Shown: positions 44,108 to 50,514 of the stretch, piece after piece
Layout: each line of letters starts with the position of its first letter
Numbering within the stretch: the stretch's first letter is position 1
Origin: JAHITU01 sp043800905
GTDB taxonomy: Bacteria; Patescibacteriota; Minisyncoccia; Phycocordibacterales; UBA12079
Direction of reading: 5' to 3'
Length of the DNA: 50,514 bases
Assembly (NCBI GenBank): GCA_043800905.1
Contig: JAZDMO010000001.1
Coordinates: forward strand, 1-50,514
Made by a program: the position numbers and the translations under genes
Notes under the pieces: generated by a model
Told to the model about the DNA's origin: nothing
The model's input: the letters and a program-made list of their open reading frames with translations, nothing else
Databases searched by the model: none

Positions 44108-44434
44108 ATGCAAACATTAGCTTTAAAAATAAATAATTTAGATAAAAGAATGGTTTTTTGGATATTAGTTTTTTCTAGTATTTTATTGATGGTTTCTTAT
44201 TTTTATTTAATCATTCAATCGACTGTAAACGTAACTACTTATCGAACTATGGAAGAAAAAATAATAAATTTAAATACTAAGCTTGGTGAATATGAATTTC
44301 AATATATGGCTTTAAAAAGTCAAATTGATTTAGAGATGGCCAAAACTTTAGGTTTTGCGGAAACTTCTGATGTTCATTTTGTAGATAAAAGTTTAGCTAG
44401 CAATGCTATTTCTTTTGTTAAAAATAATCATTAA
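44108..44434 (+). CDS. ftsL: FtsL-like division protein
   Basis: The 108-aa product has a short cytoplasmic start, one membrane segment (about residues 18-38, VFWILVFSSILLMVSYFYLI) and a coiled-coil-like outer helix with hydrophobic heptads (INLNTKLGEYEFQYMALKSQ). That plan and the position between rsmH and ftsI match FtsL, which recruits the septal synthase. Sequence identity is low, as is usual for this family. It ends nine bases before ftsI. Confidence 0.7.
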   Translation: MQTLALKINNLDKRMVFWILVFSSILLMVSYFYLIIQSTVNVTTYRTMEEKIINLNTKLGEYEFQYMALKSQIDLEMAKTLGFAETSDVHFVDKSLASNAISFVKNNH

Positions 44435-44443
44435 TTAAATTTT

Positions 44444-46177
44444 ATGAAAAAATCTGGCTCAATATGTAGAATAAAATTATTGAGTTTTGTTTTTTTATTA
44501 TTTTTTATTGTTATCGCTGGGCAACTTTATAGAATTCAAATAGTTAAAGGAGAAGAATATCGAGAGAGGGCAGAAAATCAATACATAAAACCTCAATATG
44601 TTTTTAATCGAGGTTCTATTTTTTTTGAAGATAAAAATGGAAAAAAAATTTCAGCAGGGATGACTCGCTCTGGATTTATGTTGACTATCAACCCTTCTTT
44701 AATAAATGACCCCGAAGATCTTTATAACAAACTTTCTCAAATTATTGAGATTGATAAAGAAAATTTTTTGTATCGAGCTGGAAAAAAAGAAGACACCTAT
44801 GAAGTAATCGCTCGTAAATTAGAAGACCCAGAAGTAGAAAAGAAAATTAGAGCTCTAAAAGAAAAAGGGATTCTTTTAGAAGTTGATAAATGGCGTTTTT
44901 ATCCAGCTGATGATTTAGCCTCACATGTCTTGGGTTTTGTCGGTTATAACGAAGATTCTCTTGAAGGTATTTATGGTATTGAAAAATATTATAATTATCT
45001 ATTAAATAAAAAATCCAAAGATCTCTTCGTAAATTTTTTTGCTGAAGTTTTTACTAGTCTAAATTCAGTAGTCAGTGGTGAAGAAAGTATCAAAGAGGGG
45101 GATGTAGTTTTAACGATTGAGCCTACTGTTCAAAATTATTTAGAAAATATTTTAGTAGATATTGATAGTAAATGGAAAACAGATTTAGCTGGAGGAATTG
45201 TTATTAATCCTAATAACGGAGAAATTATTGCCATGGGTTTTGCTCCTGATTTTAACCCTAATACTTTTGCTAAGACAGAAGGAGTTTTTTTTGGAAATCC
45301 TATGGTAGAAAATGTTTATGAAATGGGTTCTATTATTAAAGCTCTTACGATGGCTATTGGTTTAGATACTGGAGCCGTAACTACTGATACTATTTATTAT
45401 GATACGGGGTCAACTACTTTAGATGGAAAAACTTTTTCAAATTATGATGGACGAGCTAGGGGAAATGTATCTGTCCAAGAAGTTTTGAATCAATCTTTAA
45501 ATATAGGAGCGGCGTGGATAGAAAGACAGGTGGGAAACGAAAAATTTGCTCAATATTTATTAGATTTAGGTTTAGGTGAAGAAACGGGAATTGATTTACC
45601 TAACGAAACCTATGGTTTAGTTTCTAATTTAAAATCGACACGGGATATTGAATATGCGACTGCATCTTTTGGACAAGGAATTGCAATTACTCCAATTGAA
45701 ACAGTTAAAGCTTTGTCAGCTTTAGCTAATGGAGGCTTTTTGGTTACTCCACATTTAGTAAAAGAAATTGACTATGATTTAAAATCTCCAGAAAAAGTTT
45801 ATTATGATAATAGTGAAAGAATCTTTAAAGAAGAAACTAGCGAAAAAATTACTAAAATGTTAATTAAAGTGACTGATGAAGCTTTGATGGGTGGTATTTA
45901 TAAATCAAATGATTATACTATAGCAACTAAAACAGGGACGGCTCAGATGGCTAGAGAAGATGGAAAAGGTTATTATGAAGATAAATATTTGCATAGTTTT
46001 TTTGGATATTTTCCTGCTACTAAACCAAAATTTTTAGTATTTTTCTATATAATAGATCCAAAGGATGTAAATTATGCTTCTCATACATTAACAGAACCTT
46101 TTATGGATATATTTAAATTTTTAGTAAATTATTATGAAATTAGTCCCGATAGGGAAAAAACAGTTGAAAGTTTGTAA
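44444..46177 (+). CDS. ftsI: Septal peptidoglycan transpeptidase FtsI (PBP3)
   Basis: Cross-links new wall at the septum. The 577-aa product has an N-terminal membrane anchor (about 9-27, LLSFVFLLFFIVIAGQLYRI), a dimerisation domain, and the transpeptidase domain with all penicillin-binding motifs: SIIK (catalytic Ser at residue 296), SLN (351) and KTGT (496). It also keeps GFVGYNEDSLEGIYGIEKYY. No C-terminal PASTA domain is present. The 10-base spacing to ftsL suggests one transcript. Confidence 0.95.
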   Translation: MKKSGSICRIKLLSFVFLLFFIVIAGQLYRIQIVKGEEYRERAENQYIKPQYVFNRGSIFFEDKNGKKISAGMTRSGFMLTINPSLINDPEDLYNKLSQIIEIDKENFLYRAGKKEDTYEVIARKLEDPEVEKKIRALKEKGILLEVDKWRFYPADDLASHVLGFVGYNEDSLEGIYGIEKYYNYLLNKKSKDLFVNFFAEVFTSLNSVVSGEESIKEGDVVLTIEPTVQNYLENILVDIDSKWKTDLAGGIVINPNNGEIIAMGFAPDFNPNTFAKTEGVFFGNPMVENVYEMGSIIKALTMAIGLDTGAVTTDTIYYDTGSTTLDGKTFSNYDGRARGNVSVQEVLNQSLNIGAAWIERQVGNEKFAQYLLDLGLGEETGIDLPNETYGLVSNLKSTRDIEYATASFGQGIAITPIETVKALSALANGGFLVTPHLVKEIDYDLKSPEKVYYDNSERIFKEETSEKITKMLIKVTDEALMGGIYKSNDYTIATKTGTAQMAREDGKGYYEDKYLHSFFGYFPATKPKFLVFFYIIDPKDVNYASHTLTEPFMDIFKFLVNYYEISPDREKTVESL

Positions 46178-46220
46178 AGTTAAAAGTTTGTAAAGTAAAA
46201 ATTTTGCTTCGTAAAATTTG

Positions 46221-46297
46221 TCTCTGCGAGATATATTTTATAGAATTTTTAAAAAAATTTTTTTAAAAATTCTATAAAATATATCGTGGCAGTCTAG
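46221..46297. repeat. Hairpin element with a perfect 54-bp palindrome
   Basis: TCTCTGCGAG, then 46231-46284, a 54-base perfect palindrome with no loop (left arm starts ATATATTTTATAGAATTTTT), then CGTGGCAGTCTAG. This is the longest uninterrupted palindrome seen in the window. It lies between ftsI and murF. Confidence 0.9.
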
Positions 46298-46409
46298 AAA
46301 TAATTAAAGTAATTGAAAATTATAGAAGTATATATAATTTAATCGTTCGGATTGTATGAAAATAAAAATATTATCATAATTTATTTTCATAAACCCTCAC
46401 TCAAAAATT

Positions 46410-47705
46410 ATGAAAAAAATATTTAAAAAAATAATAGTTATTATTCTTACTTGGGAAGCTAAAATGGTTTTAAAAAAATACAAACCTAAGATCGTGGCTG
46501 TCACAGGAAGTGTTGGGAAAACAACGGCTAAAGATGCCATCTACACTGTCTTGAGTTCTCATTTTTTTGTGCGTAAAAGTGAAAAGTCTTTTAACAGCGA
46601 AATTGGTGTTCCTTTAACTGTTTTAGGTTGTGAAAATGCTTGGAATAACCCTTTCCTTTGGATTAAAAATATTTTTAATGGTTTAGGAGTTATTTTATTA
46701 AAAAATCATTATCCTATGTGGTTGATTTTGGAAGTTGGAGCAGATGCCCCAGGGGACATAGAAAGAATTGCCAAATGGCTAAAACCAGACTTGGTCGTTT
46801 TGACTCGTTTTGCAAAAATACCAGTGCATGTTGAATTTTTTAAATCTCCGCAAGATTTAATTGATGAAAAAAAGAAGTTAGTTAAGTATATGAAAAAAGA
46901 AGGTATTTTAGTTTATAACGGGGATGACGAAGACATGCTTTCTGTGAGAAGCCCAGAAGGGGTACAGAAAATTTCTTTTGGATATAATCAAGGTTCAAAT
47001 ATTTTAGGGATGAATGATCAACTTCTCTATGACGGAAAGGGCAATCCAATAGGCATAACTTTTAAGGTAGAATATGCAGGGGTTAGTACTCCTATCAAAT
47101 TAGGGGGTGTTTTGGGGCAACAGCATGTGTTTGCAAGTTTAGCTGCTATTGCTGTTGGGGCTTCTCAAAACTTAAATATCGTGGAAATTTCCCAAGCTTT
47201 GGCAGAGAATTATAAAACTCAACCTGGGAGAATGAGATTGATTGAGGGAATCAAAAATACTATTTTAATTGATGATTCCTACAACGCTTCGCCAATTGCT
47301 GTCCAGAAAGCTATTGAAACGATTGGTAATTTAAAAGTTTTGGGAAGAAAAATTGTAGCATTGGGTGATATGTTGGAGTTAGGAAAATATTCGGCAGAAG
47401 AACATAAAAAAGTGGGCGAAATGGTTGCTCAGAATTGTGATGTTCTTATTGCAGTGGGTTTGCGAGCTCAACAGATTGTAGAGGGAGCTATGGCTAAGGA
47501 TATGAACGAGAAGAATATTATTTCTTTTGAACAGTCTAAAGAAGCAGGGTTATTTTTACAAAATGAAATAAAAGAGGGTGATGTAATTTTAATTAAAGGT
47601 TCACAATCAATTCGTATGGAAAAAATTACTGAAGAAATTATGGCTCATCCTGAAAATAAAAAAGAATTATTAGTGAGACAAGAGTTAGAGTGGTTATTGA
47701 GATAG
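46410..47705 (+). CDS. murF: UDP-MurNAc-tripeptide ligase MurF, N-terminal domain absent
   Basis: Adds D-Ala-D-Ala to the UDP-MurNAc peptide with ATP. The 431-aa product starts directly in the Mur ligase central domain: VAVTGSVGKTTAKDAI (P-loop 32-39), then KSEKSFNSEIGVPLTVL, EVGADAPGDIERIAKWLKPD, QPGRMRLIEG and DDSYNASPIAVQKAIETI, all typical of MurF. The usual N-terminal 80-100-residue domain that recognises the UDP substrate is replaced by a short basic helix. Order ftsI-murF fits the cluster, with mraY and others not following here. Confidence 0.92.
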   Translation: MKKIFKKIIVIILTWEAKMVLKKYKPKIVAVTGSVGKTTAKDAIYTVLSSHFFVRKSEKSFNSEIGVPLTVLGCENAWNNPFLWIKNIFNGLGVILLKNHYPMWLILEVGADAPGDIERIAKWLKPDLVVLTRFAKIPVHVEFFKSPQDLIDEKKKLVKYMKKEGILVYNGDDEDMLSVRSPEGVQKISFGYNQGSNILGMNDQLLYDGKGNPIGITFKVEYAGVSTPIKLGGVLGQQHVFASLAAIAVGASQNLNIVEISQALAENYKTQPGRMRLIEGIKNTILIDDSYNASPIAVQKAIETIGNLKVLGRKIVALGDMLELGKYSAEEHKKVGEMVAQNCDVLIAVGLRAQQIVEGAMAKDMNEKNIISFEQSKEAGLFLQNEIKEGDVILIKGSQSIRMEKITEEIMAHPENKKELLVRQELEWLLR

Positions 47706-47750
47706 CTAATTAGTTAATTAGTTATTTAGGCTGTAGCTTTTTAGGAAAAG

Positions 47751-47778
47751 AGTAGTGGGCTTTGCTCACTACTTTTTT
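47751..47778 (+). terminator. murF terminator
   Basis: AGTAGTGGGC/GCTCACTACT, ten pairs with one G:T, loop TTT, then TTTTT. It ends the division cluster. Confidence 0.85.
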
Positions 47779-47795
47779 ATTATCGGAATTAAAAA

Positions 47796-47815
47796 CCTGC
47801 CTGTCGGCAGGCAGG
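47796..47815. repeat. CCTGCCTGTCGGCAGGCAGG palindrome, diverged copy
   Basis: The GC-rich palindrome with one central change. A further eroded copy, CCTGCCTACCAGACAGGTAG, lies at about 47908. Between them is a hairpin with GCGAGGAAGG. No gene is seen from 47706 to 48131. Confidence 0.8.
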
Positions 47816-48059
47816 TTGAAAATTGAAAATGACAAATTAAGGGACGGATTTTGTTTCGCAAAATCCGTTTTTGCGAGGAAGGAAAAATTAAATTAAATTA
47901 TTCCAGCCTGCCTACCAGACAGGTAGATTAACTGGACTAATTTAAATTTTACTTACGTAGTAATAGAGAATCAAAAAACTATTAAATTTTAAATGGTTAC
48001 GTTCCATAGCTGTTTAACACGACTCAACAGATCCGTAAATAAAGTAAAAATAAAATAAA

Positions 48060-48088
48060 TTGACCAAATTTGTTTTTTAAGTTATTCT
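48060..48088 (+). promoter_or_regulatory. Promoter of the 85-aa gene
   Basis: TTGACC (48060-48065), a 17-base spacer and TATTCT (48083-48088), like the promoter of the Cys/His operon at 20874-20902. Confidence 0.6.
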
Positions 48089-48131
48089 TCAAATCAGAAG
48101 TTTTTCTTTAATACTTTTTGCGAGGTGAAAT

Positions 48132-48389
48132 ATGAAGGATAAAATGTATATTTTTTTTGAAATTGTTTTGTTTTCTTATAACTTGCTTGTTTACCTTTTA
48201 AAAAACAAAAAATGTTTAATTATTCTTTTAATTCCTTCTTTTTCATTTACCTGTTTTTTTCTTAAAACTTTTTCATTAAAGGCTTTTTTGTTTTGGTTTG
48301 TGAGTTTTTTTCTTACAATATTCTTGGTTTTTATTTTTATTTTAGTTGTTGCTTTGTTTGTTGGAGATAGGCCAATTAAAATAAAATGA
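48132..48389 (+). CDS. 85-aa membrane protein, unknown function
   Basis: Not recognised. GAGGTG lies seven bases before the ATG. The product is strongly hydrophobic with three or so membrane segments, rich in Phe and Leu (FFEIVLFSYNLLVYLL, CLIILLIPSFSFTCFFL, FVSFFLTIFLVFIFILVVAL) and a basic end (RPIKIK). It is followed 16 bases later by a second small gene with its own ribosome-binding site, and the pair has one promoter and one terminator. Confidence 0.6.
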   Translation: MKDKMYIFFEIVLFSYNLLVYLLKNKKCLIILLIPSFSFTCFFLKTFSLKAFLFWFVSFFLTIFLVFIFILVVALFVGDRPIKIK

Positions 48390-48405
48390 AAAATAAGGAG
48401 CAAAA

Positions 48406-48723
48406 ATGGAAAAAATAAAAGACCGATGGGGAAGATCTTCTTTTGAGGGTAGTAAAATAAGAGATTGGGGAAATGGTTTAATCCTGTTTATGGCAGGAGA
48501 AAAAGATTTTAATCATTTTTTCTTCGTAGAAAAAGAAACTGTTGTCTCTTGGATTGATTATAACGGGACAAGTTTTTTATTTTTTGCTGGTTGTTCAAAA
48601 CACAAAAACGATTCTGAATTAATTTGGATAAAGACGCTCTATTCAAAAGGGGAATGGTCTTTATTTCACATCCCGACCAGAAAGTTTTTGTCTCGGATAA
48701 TACAGAAACAAAGGGTAGCTTGA
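48406..48723 (+). CDS. 105-aa protein of unknown function, paired with the membrane gene
   Basis: Not recognised. AAGGAG lies five to six bases before the ATG. The product looks soluble and beta-rich with many aromatics: WGRSSFEGSKIRDWGNGLIL, FFFVEKETVVSWIDYNG, TSFLFFAGCSKHKN and YSKGEWSLFHIPTRKFLSRI. The alternating pattern suggests a small barrel or sandwich. The stop is TGA. It is the second gene of a two-gene unit with the 85-aa membrane protein, so a membrane-bound pair is plausible, by inference only. Confidence 0.6.
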   Translation: MEKIKDRWGRSSFEGSKIRDWGNGLILFMAGEKDFNHFFFVEKETVVSWIDYNGTSFLFFAGCSKHKNDSELIWIKTLYSKGEWSLFHIPTRKFLSRIIQKQRVA

Positions 48724-48754
48724 TGATTAAAAATATTTTTTTCAATAAAATTTA

Positions 48755-48792
48755 AGCCACTAGGGAGAATATTTTCTTTCTAGTGGTTTTTT
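48755..48792 (+). terminator. Terminator of the two-gene unit
   Basis: CCACTAG/CTAGTGG with a 16-base loop, then TTTTTT. Confidence 0.8.
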
Positions 48793-48857
48793 ATTATCTC
48801 CCTTTTGGGAGCAAAATCATCGTCTTTAGACGATTGTTCAAATATTTTTTTTAAAAA

Positions 48858-48976
48858 TCAGGATTGCCACAGAATTTTTTAAAACAAAAAATTCTTCGCA
48901 ATGACGAATCTTTGGTTCGTTACGGTCCGCCCTAGGCGGACCGTCTCTGCGAGCCTCAGCGAAGTAGTCCAGAAGT
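48858..48976. repeat. Hairpin elements, one reversed, after the orphan pair
   Basis: Reverse-oriented element: CAGGATTGCCAC, stem AGAATTTTTT/AAAAAATTCT (48871-48880 with 48886-48895), TCGCAATGACG. Then a hairpin GGTCCGCCCTAGGCGGACC, CTCTGCGAG and GCGAAGTAGTCCAG. No gene is seen from 48724 to 49163. Confidence 0.75.
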
Positions 48977-49125
48977 TTTTAAATTAACTTAGTTCTTTGT
49001 GATTTAACTATTTTAGTTTTTAGTTAAAAATTATTTTAAATGATATTAAAAAAACTAGTAATTAACAGTTTTTATCATTTTTAGCCTGATATTTTTTCCA
49101 TTAAGTTTAATTTTAAATAAAAGAA

Positions 49126-49148
49126 GGGTCGTTGCAAAGCAACGACCC
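49126..49148 (-). terminator. Terminator of the 69-aa gene
   Basis: GGGTCGTTGC/GCAACGACCC with loop AAA, followed on the minus strand by CTTCTTTTATTT. Confidence 0.8.
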
Positions 49149-49163
49149 ATATAAAAATTTTCT

Positions 49164-49373
49164 TCATTTTTTTGTAAAAATAATTTTACCATTTTCCTTT
49201 TCAAAAATAGAAAACCCAAACTCCGTAGTGGTTTTTAAAACTTCTTCCCAATGTTTTTTTAAAAACTCCCTGTTTTCAGGGAAGTTGTTATCTGTTGAGA
49301 ATTGACCCGTTGATTTTTTTAATATTCTTTGAAGATCTTGTATTGACCTCAAGCTTCCTATTATTGTTCTCAT
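49164..49373 (-). CDS. 69-aa protein of unknown function
   Basis: Not recognised. AAGGAG lies seven bases before the ATG, with its own promoter and terminator. The product is helical and basic: MRTIIGSLRSIQDLQRILKK, a hydrophilic turn (STDNNFPENREF), then KKHWEEVLKTTTEFGFSIF and a short final strand pair (KENGKIIFTKK). No membrane segment. It is the last of the small cassette genes in this window. Confidence 0.6.
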   Translation of the reverse strand: MRTIIGSLRSIQDLQRILKKSTGQFSTDNNFPENREFLKKHWEEVLKTTTEFGFSIFEKENGKIIFTKK

Positions 49374-49425
49374 CTCAACTCTCCTTTTTAATTGGATGGT
49401 AAATTATTATTTTTTACTATAATTA

Positions 49426-49453
49426 AGTATATATTTTATAAAATTTTTGTAAA
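49426..49453 (-). promoter_or_regulatory. Promoter of the 69-aa gene
   Basis: Minus strand: TTTACA (49448-49453), a 16-base spacer and TATACT (49426-49431). Confidence 0.5.
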
Positions 49454-49471
49454 TATAAAACAAGGGTATTT

Positions 49472-50335
49472 TTAATTTTTTAAATAAATTTTTCCCAGTT
49501 TTTCGGTAATCAAACCTTTAATTTCCATTGACGATAAAAGAATATTCACTTGGCTAACGGGCATTTCTAAGTTTTGAATAATTTCATCTCTACTTTTAGG
49601 TTCGCGAATTTCTTCCAAGATTTTTAATTCTTCAGGTGAACAGTTTTCGAAATTCATTTTTATTTGGTTTTCTATTTCTTGTGAAAAACCGAGAATTTCT
49701 AAAATATCTTGACTGGAGATAACAGCCGTTGCTCCTTGATGGATTAATTGATTAGAACCTTTGCCATAAAAAGAAAAAATATCAGCAGGAACGACACAGA
49801 CTTCTCGATTGTAGTCTAAGGCTAAGCGGGCGGTAATAAGAGTCCCTGATTTTTCTGAAGCTTCAATTACTAAAGTAGCTCGGCTTAAACCTGCCATAAT
49901 TCTATTTCTTTGTGGAAAGGTCCAAGGAGTTGCTTCTTGATTGGGTTCAAATTCTGAAAGCAGGACTCCTCCAGAATTTATAATTTCCTTAGCTAATCCC
50001 AAATTAGATTTGGGGTATAAAACTTCGTCATTTAAGCCCGACCCAGGAACAGCTAAGGTTTTTAAATTATTTTCTAAAGCACTTTTGTGAGCGATAGTAT
50101 CGATTCCAAAAGCTAAACCAGAAACAATTGTAATATCGTAACCTTTTAATCCAGAGATTAATTTTTGGCAAACTTCTTTTCCGTAATTAGAGTTTTTACG
50201 AGAACCGACTATGGTTAAAAAAACTGAATTCCAATCAGGTTTGGTTCCTTTATAATAAAGTTGTTTAGGAGAGTCAGGAATTTCTAAAAGATTTTCAGGC
50301 CAATCTTCTTGTGTTAATTTTTGTACTTCGTCCAT
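49472..50335 (-). CDS. dprA: DNA-processing protein DprA
   Basis: Loads RecA on incoming single-stranded DNA during natural transformation. The 287-aa product has the Rossmann-like core with VGSRKNSNYG, IVSGLAFGIDTIAHKSAL, LAVPGSGLN, YPKSNLGLAKEI, SEFEPNQEATPWTFPQRNRI and EASEKSGTLITARLALDYNR, and a C-terminal winged helix (REPKSRDEIIQNLEMPVSQV). The N-terminal SAM-like region is short. TAAAAT ends seven bases before the ATG, without a Shine-Dalgarno sequence. DprA is common in Patescibacteria, which are thought to take up DNA. Confidence 0.96.
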   Translation of the reverse strand: MDEVQKLTQEDWPENLLEIPDSPKQLYYKGTKPDWNSVFLTIVGSRKNSNYGKEVCQKLISGLKGYDITIVSGLAFGIDTIAHKSALENNLKTLAVPGSGLNDEVLYPKSNLGLAKEIINSGGVLLSEFEPNQEATPWTFPQRNRIMAGLSRATLVIEASEKSGTLITARLALDYNREVCVVPADIFSFYGKGSNQLIHQGATAVISSQDILEILGFSQEIENQIKMNFENCSPEELKILEEIREPKSRDEIIQNLEMPVSQVNILLSSMEIKGLITEKLGKIYLKN

Positions 50336-50342
50336 TAAATAT

Positions 50343-50348
50343 ATTTTA
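50343..50348 (-). promoter_or_regulatory. dprA -10 box, leaderless geometry
   Basis: Minus-strand TAAAAT, seven bases before the ATG. The -35 is weak (TTATTA, 17 bases further). Confidence 0.4.
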
Positions 50349-50424
50349 ACATTTTTTGATAAATTTAATAAATAACTAATAAATAACTAAAGAATTATTA
50401 ATAATAAATAATCAAAAAATAACT

Positions 50425-50462
50425 TTGTACACTGAATTGACGGTCGTTGATTTAGTGTACAA
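50425..50462. repeat. Imperfect inverted repeat at the window end
   Basis: TTGTACACTGAAT and ATTTAGTGTACAA pair over 13 positions with one G:T, around the loop TGACGGTCGTTG. Very AT-rich sequence follows to the end of the window. No gene is seen after dprA. Confidence 0.6.
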
Positions 50463-50514
50463 GTATAAAAAGTATAAAATAAATAAAATAAAATAATAGT
50501 AATTGTTATTATAA

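Noticed and set aside
50463..50514. AT-rich end as an origin or unwinding element
   Set aside because: It is plain low-complexity AT sequence with no DnaA-type boxes, and the window ends there.

Overview
This AT-rich window (about one third G+C by eye) looks like chromosome of a Candidate Phyla Radiation / Patescibacteria organism, most like the Parcubacteria. That rests on gene content and style rather than any database match: short forms of large proteins (AlaRS of 613 aa without the C-Ala tail, a 770-aa SMC without a visible hinge, MurF without its N-terminal domain), a short archaeal-type AspRS, PriA-N-like, PEGA and oligopeptide-binding proteins, and intergenic spacers full of palindromes. 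TGA, TAA and TAG all act as stops, so the code is standard.

Layout. 1-2556 (minus strand): two tRNA genes, def, a PriA-N-like protein and a PEGA protein. 2631-5869 (plus): murA, mreB and a clamp-loader delta-prime-like gene. 5938-9361: a Cys-rich small gene, a family-4 uracil-DNA glycosylase carrying a palindromic repeat inside its reading frame, a 48-aa membrane protein and alaS. 9546-15235: a membrane-anchored protein, then infA-rpmJ-rpsM-rpsK-rpsD-rpoA-rplQ-rplM-rpsI. 15387-19986: grpE, dnaK, a small membrane gene and dnaJ (the Hsp70 system). 20239-26376: small Cys-bearing genes, tyrS, a deoxyribosyltransferase-like gene, trpS, two paralogous small membrane genes and aspS. 26741-32361 (minus): MFS transporter, RNase J, oligopeptide-binding protein, secG. 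32742-41643: an unusual 204-aa gene, topA, smc, a 156-aa orphan, an AbrB/RelE-type toxin-antitoxin pair and rnr. 41941-47705: a small GTG-start gene, then the division and wall cluster mraZ-rsmH-ftsL-ftsI-murF. 48132-50335: three small orphan genes and dprA.

Two styles of gene start coexist. Many housekeeping genes (def, udg, tyrS, secG, grpE, murA, aspS, dprA, MFS, topA, smc, rnr) have a -10-like hexamer ending only 6-8 bases before the ATG and no Shine-Dalgarno sequence, which predicts leaderless mRNAs. About a dozen small genes of unknown function instead have a clear AGGAG-type ribosome-binding site, usually a promoter 35-150 bases upstream and their own hairpin terminator, so they look like self-contained cassettes set between the core genes.

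The spacers hold several repeat families. The most striking has conserved ends (TCATTGCGAG at one side, CGTGGCAATCCAG or GACGAAGCAATCCAG at the other) around a central hairpin whose sequence differs from copy to copy although its two arms stay complementary. One related copy lies in frame inside the uracil-DNA glycosylase gene. Two genes (murA near its end, and the membrane gene at 24666) are shifted by one base in a homopolymer, which could be sequence error or real slippage.
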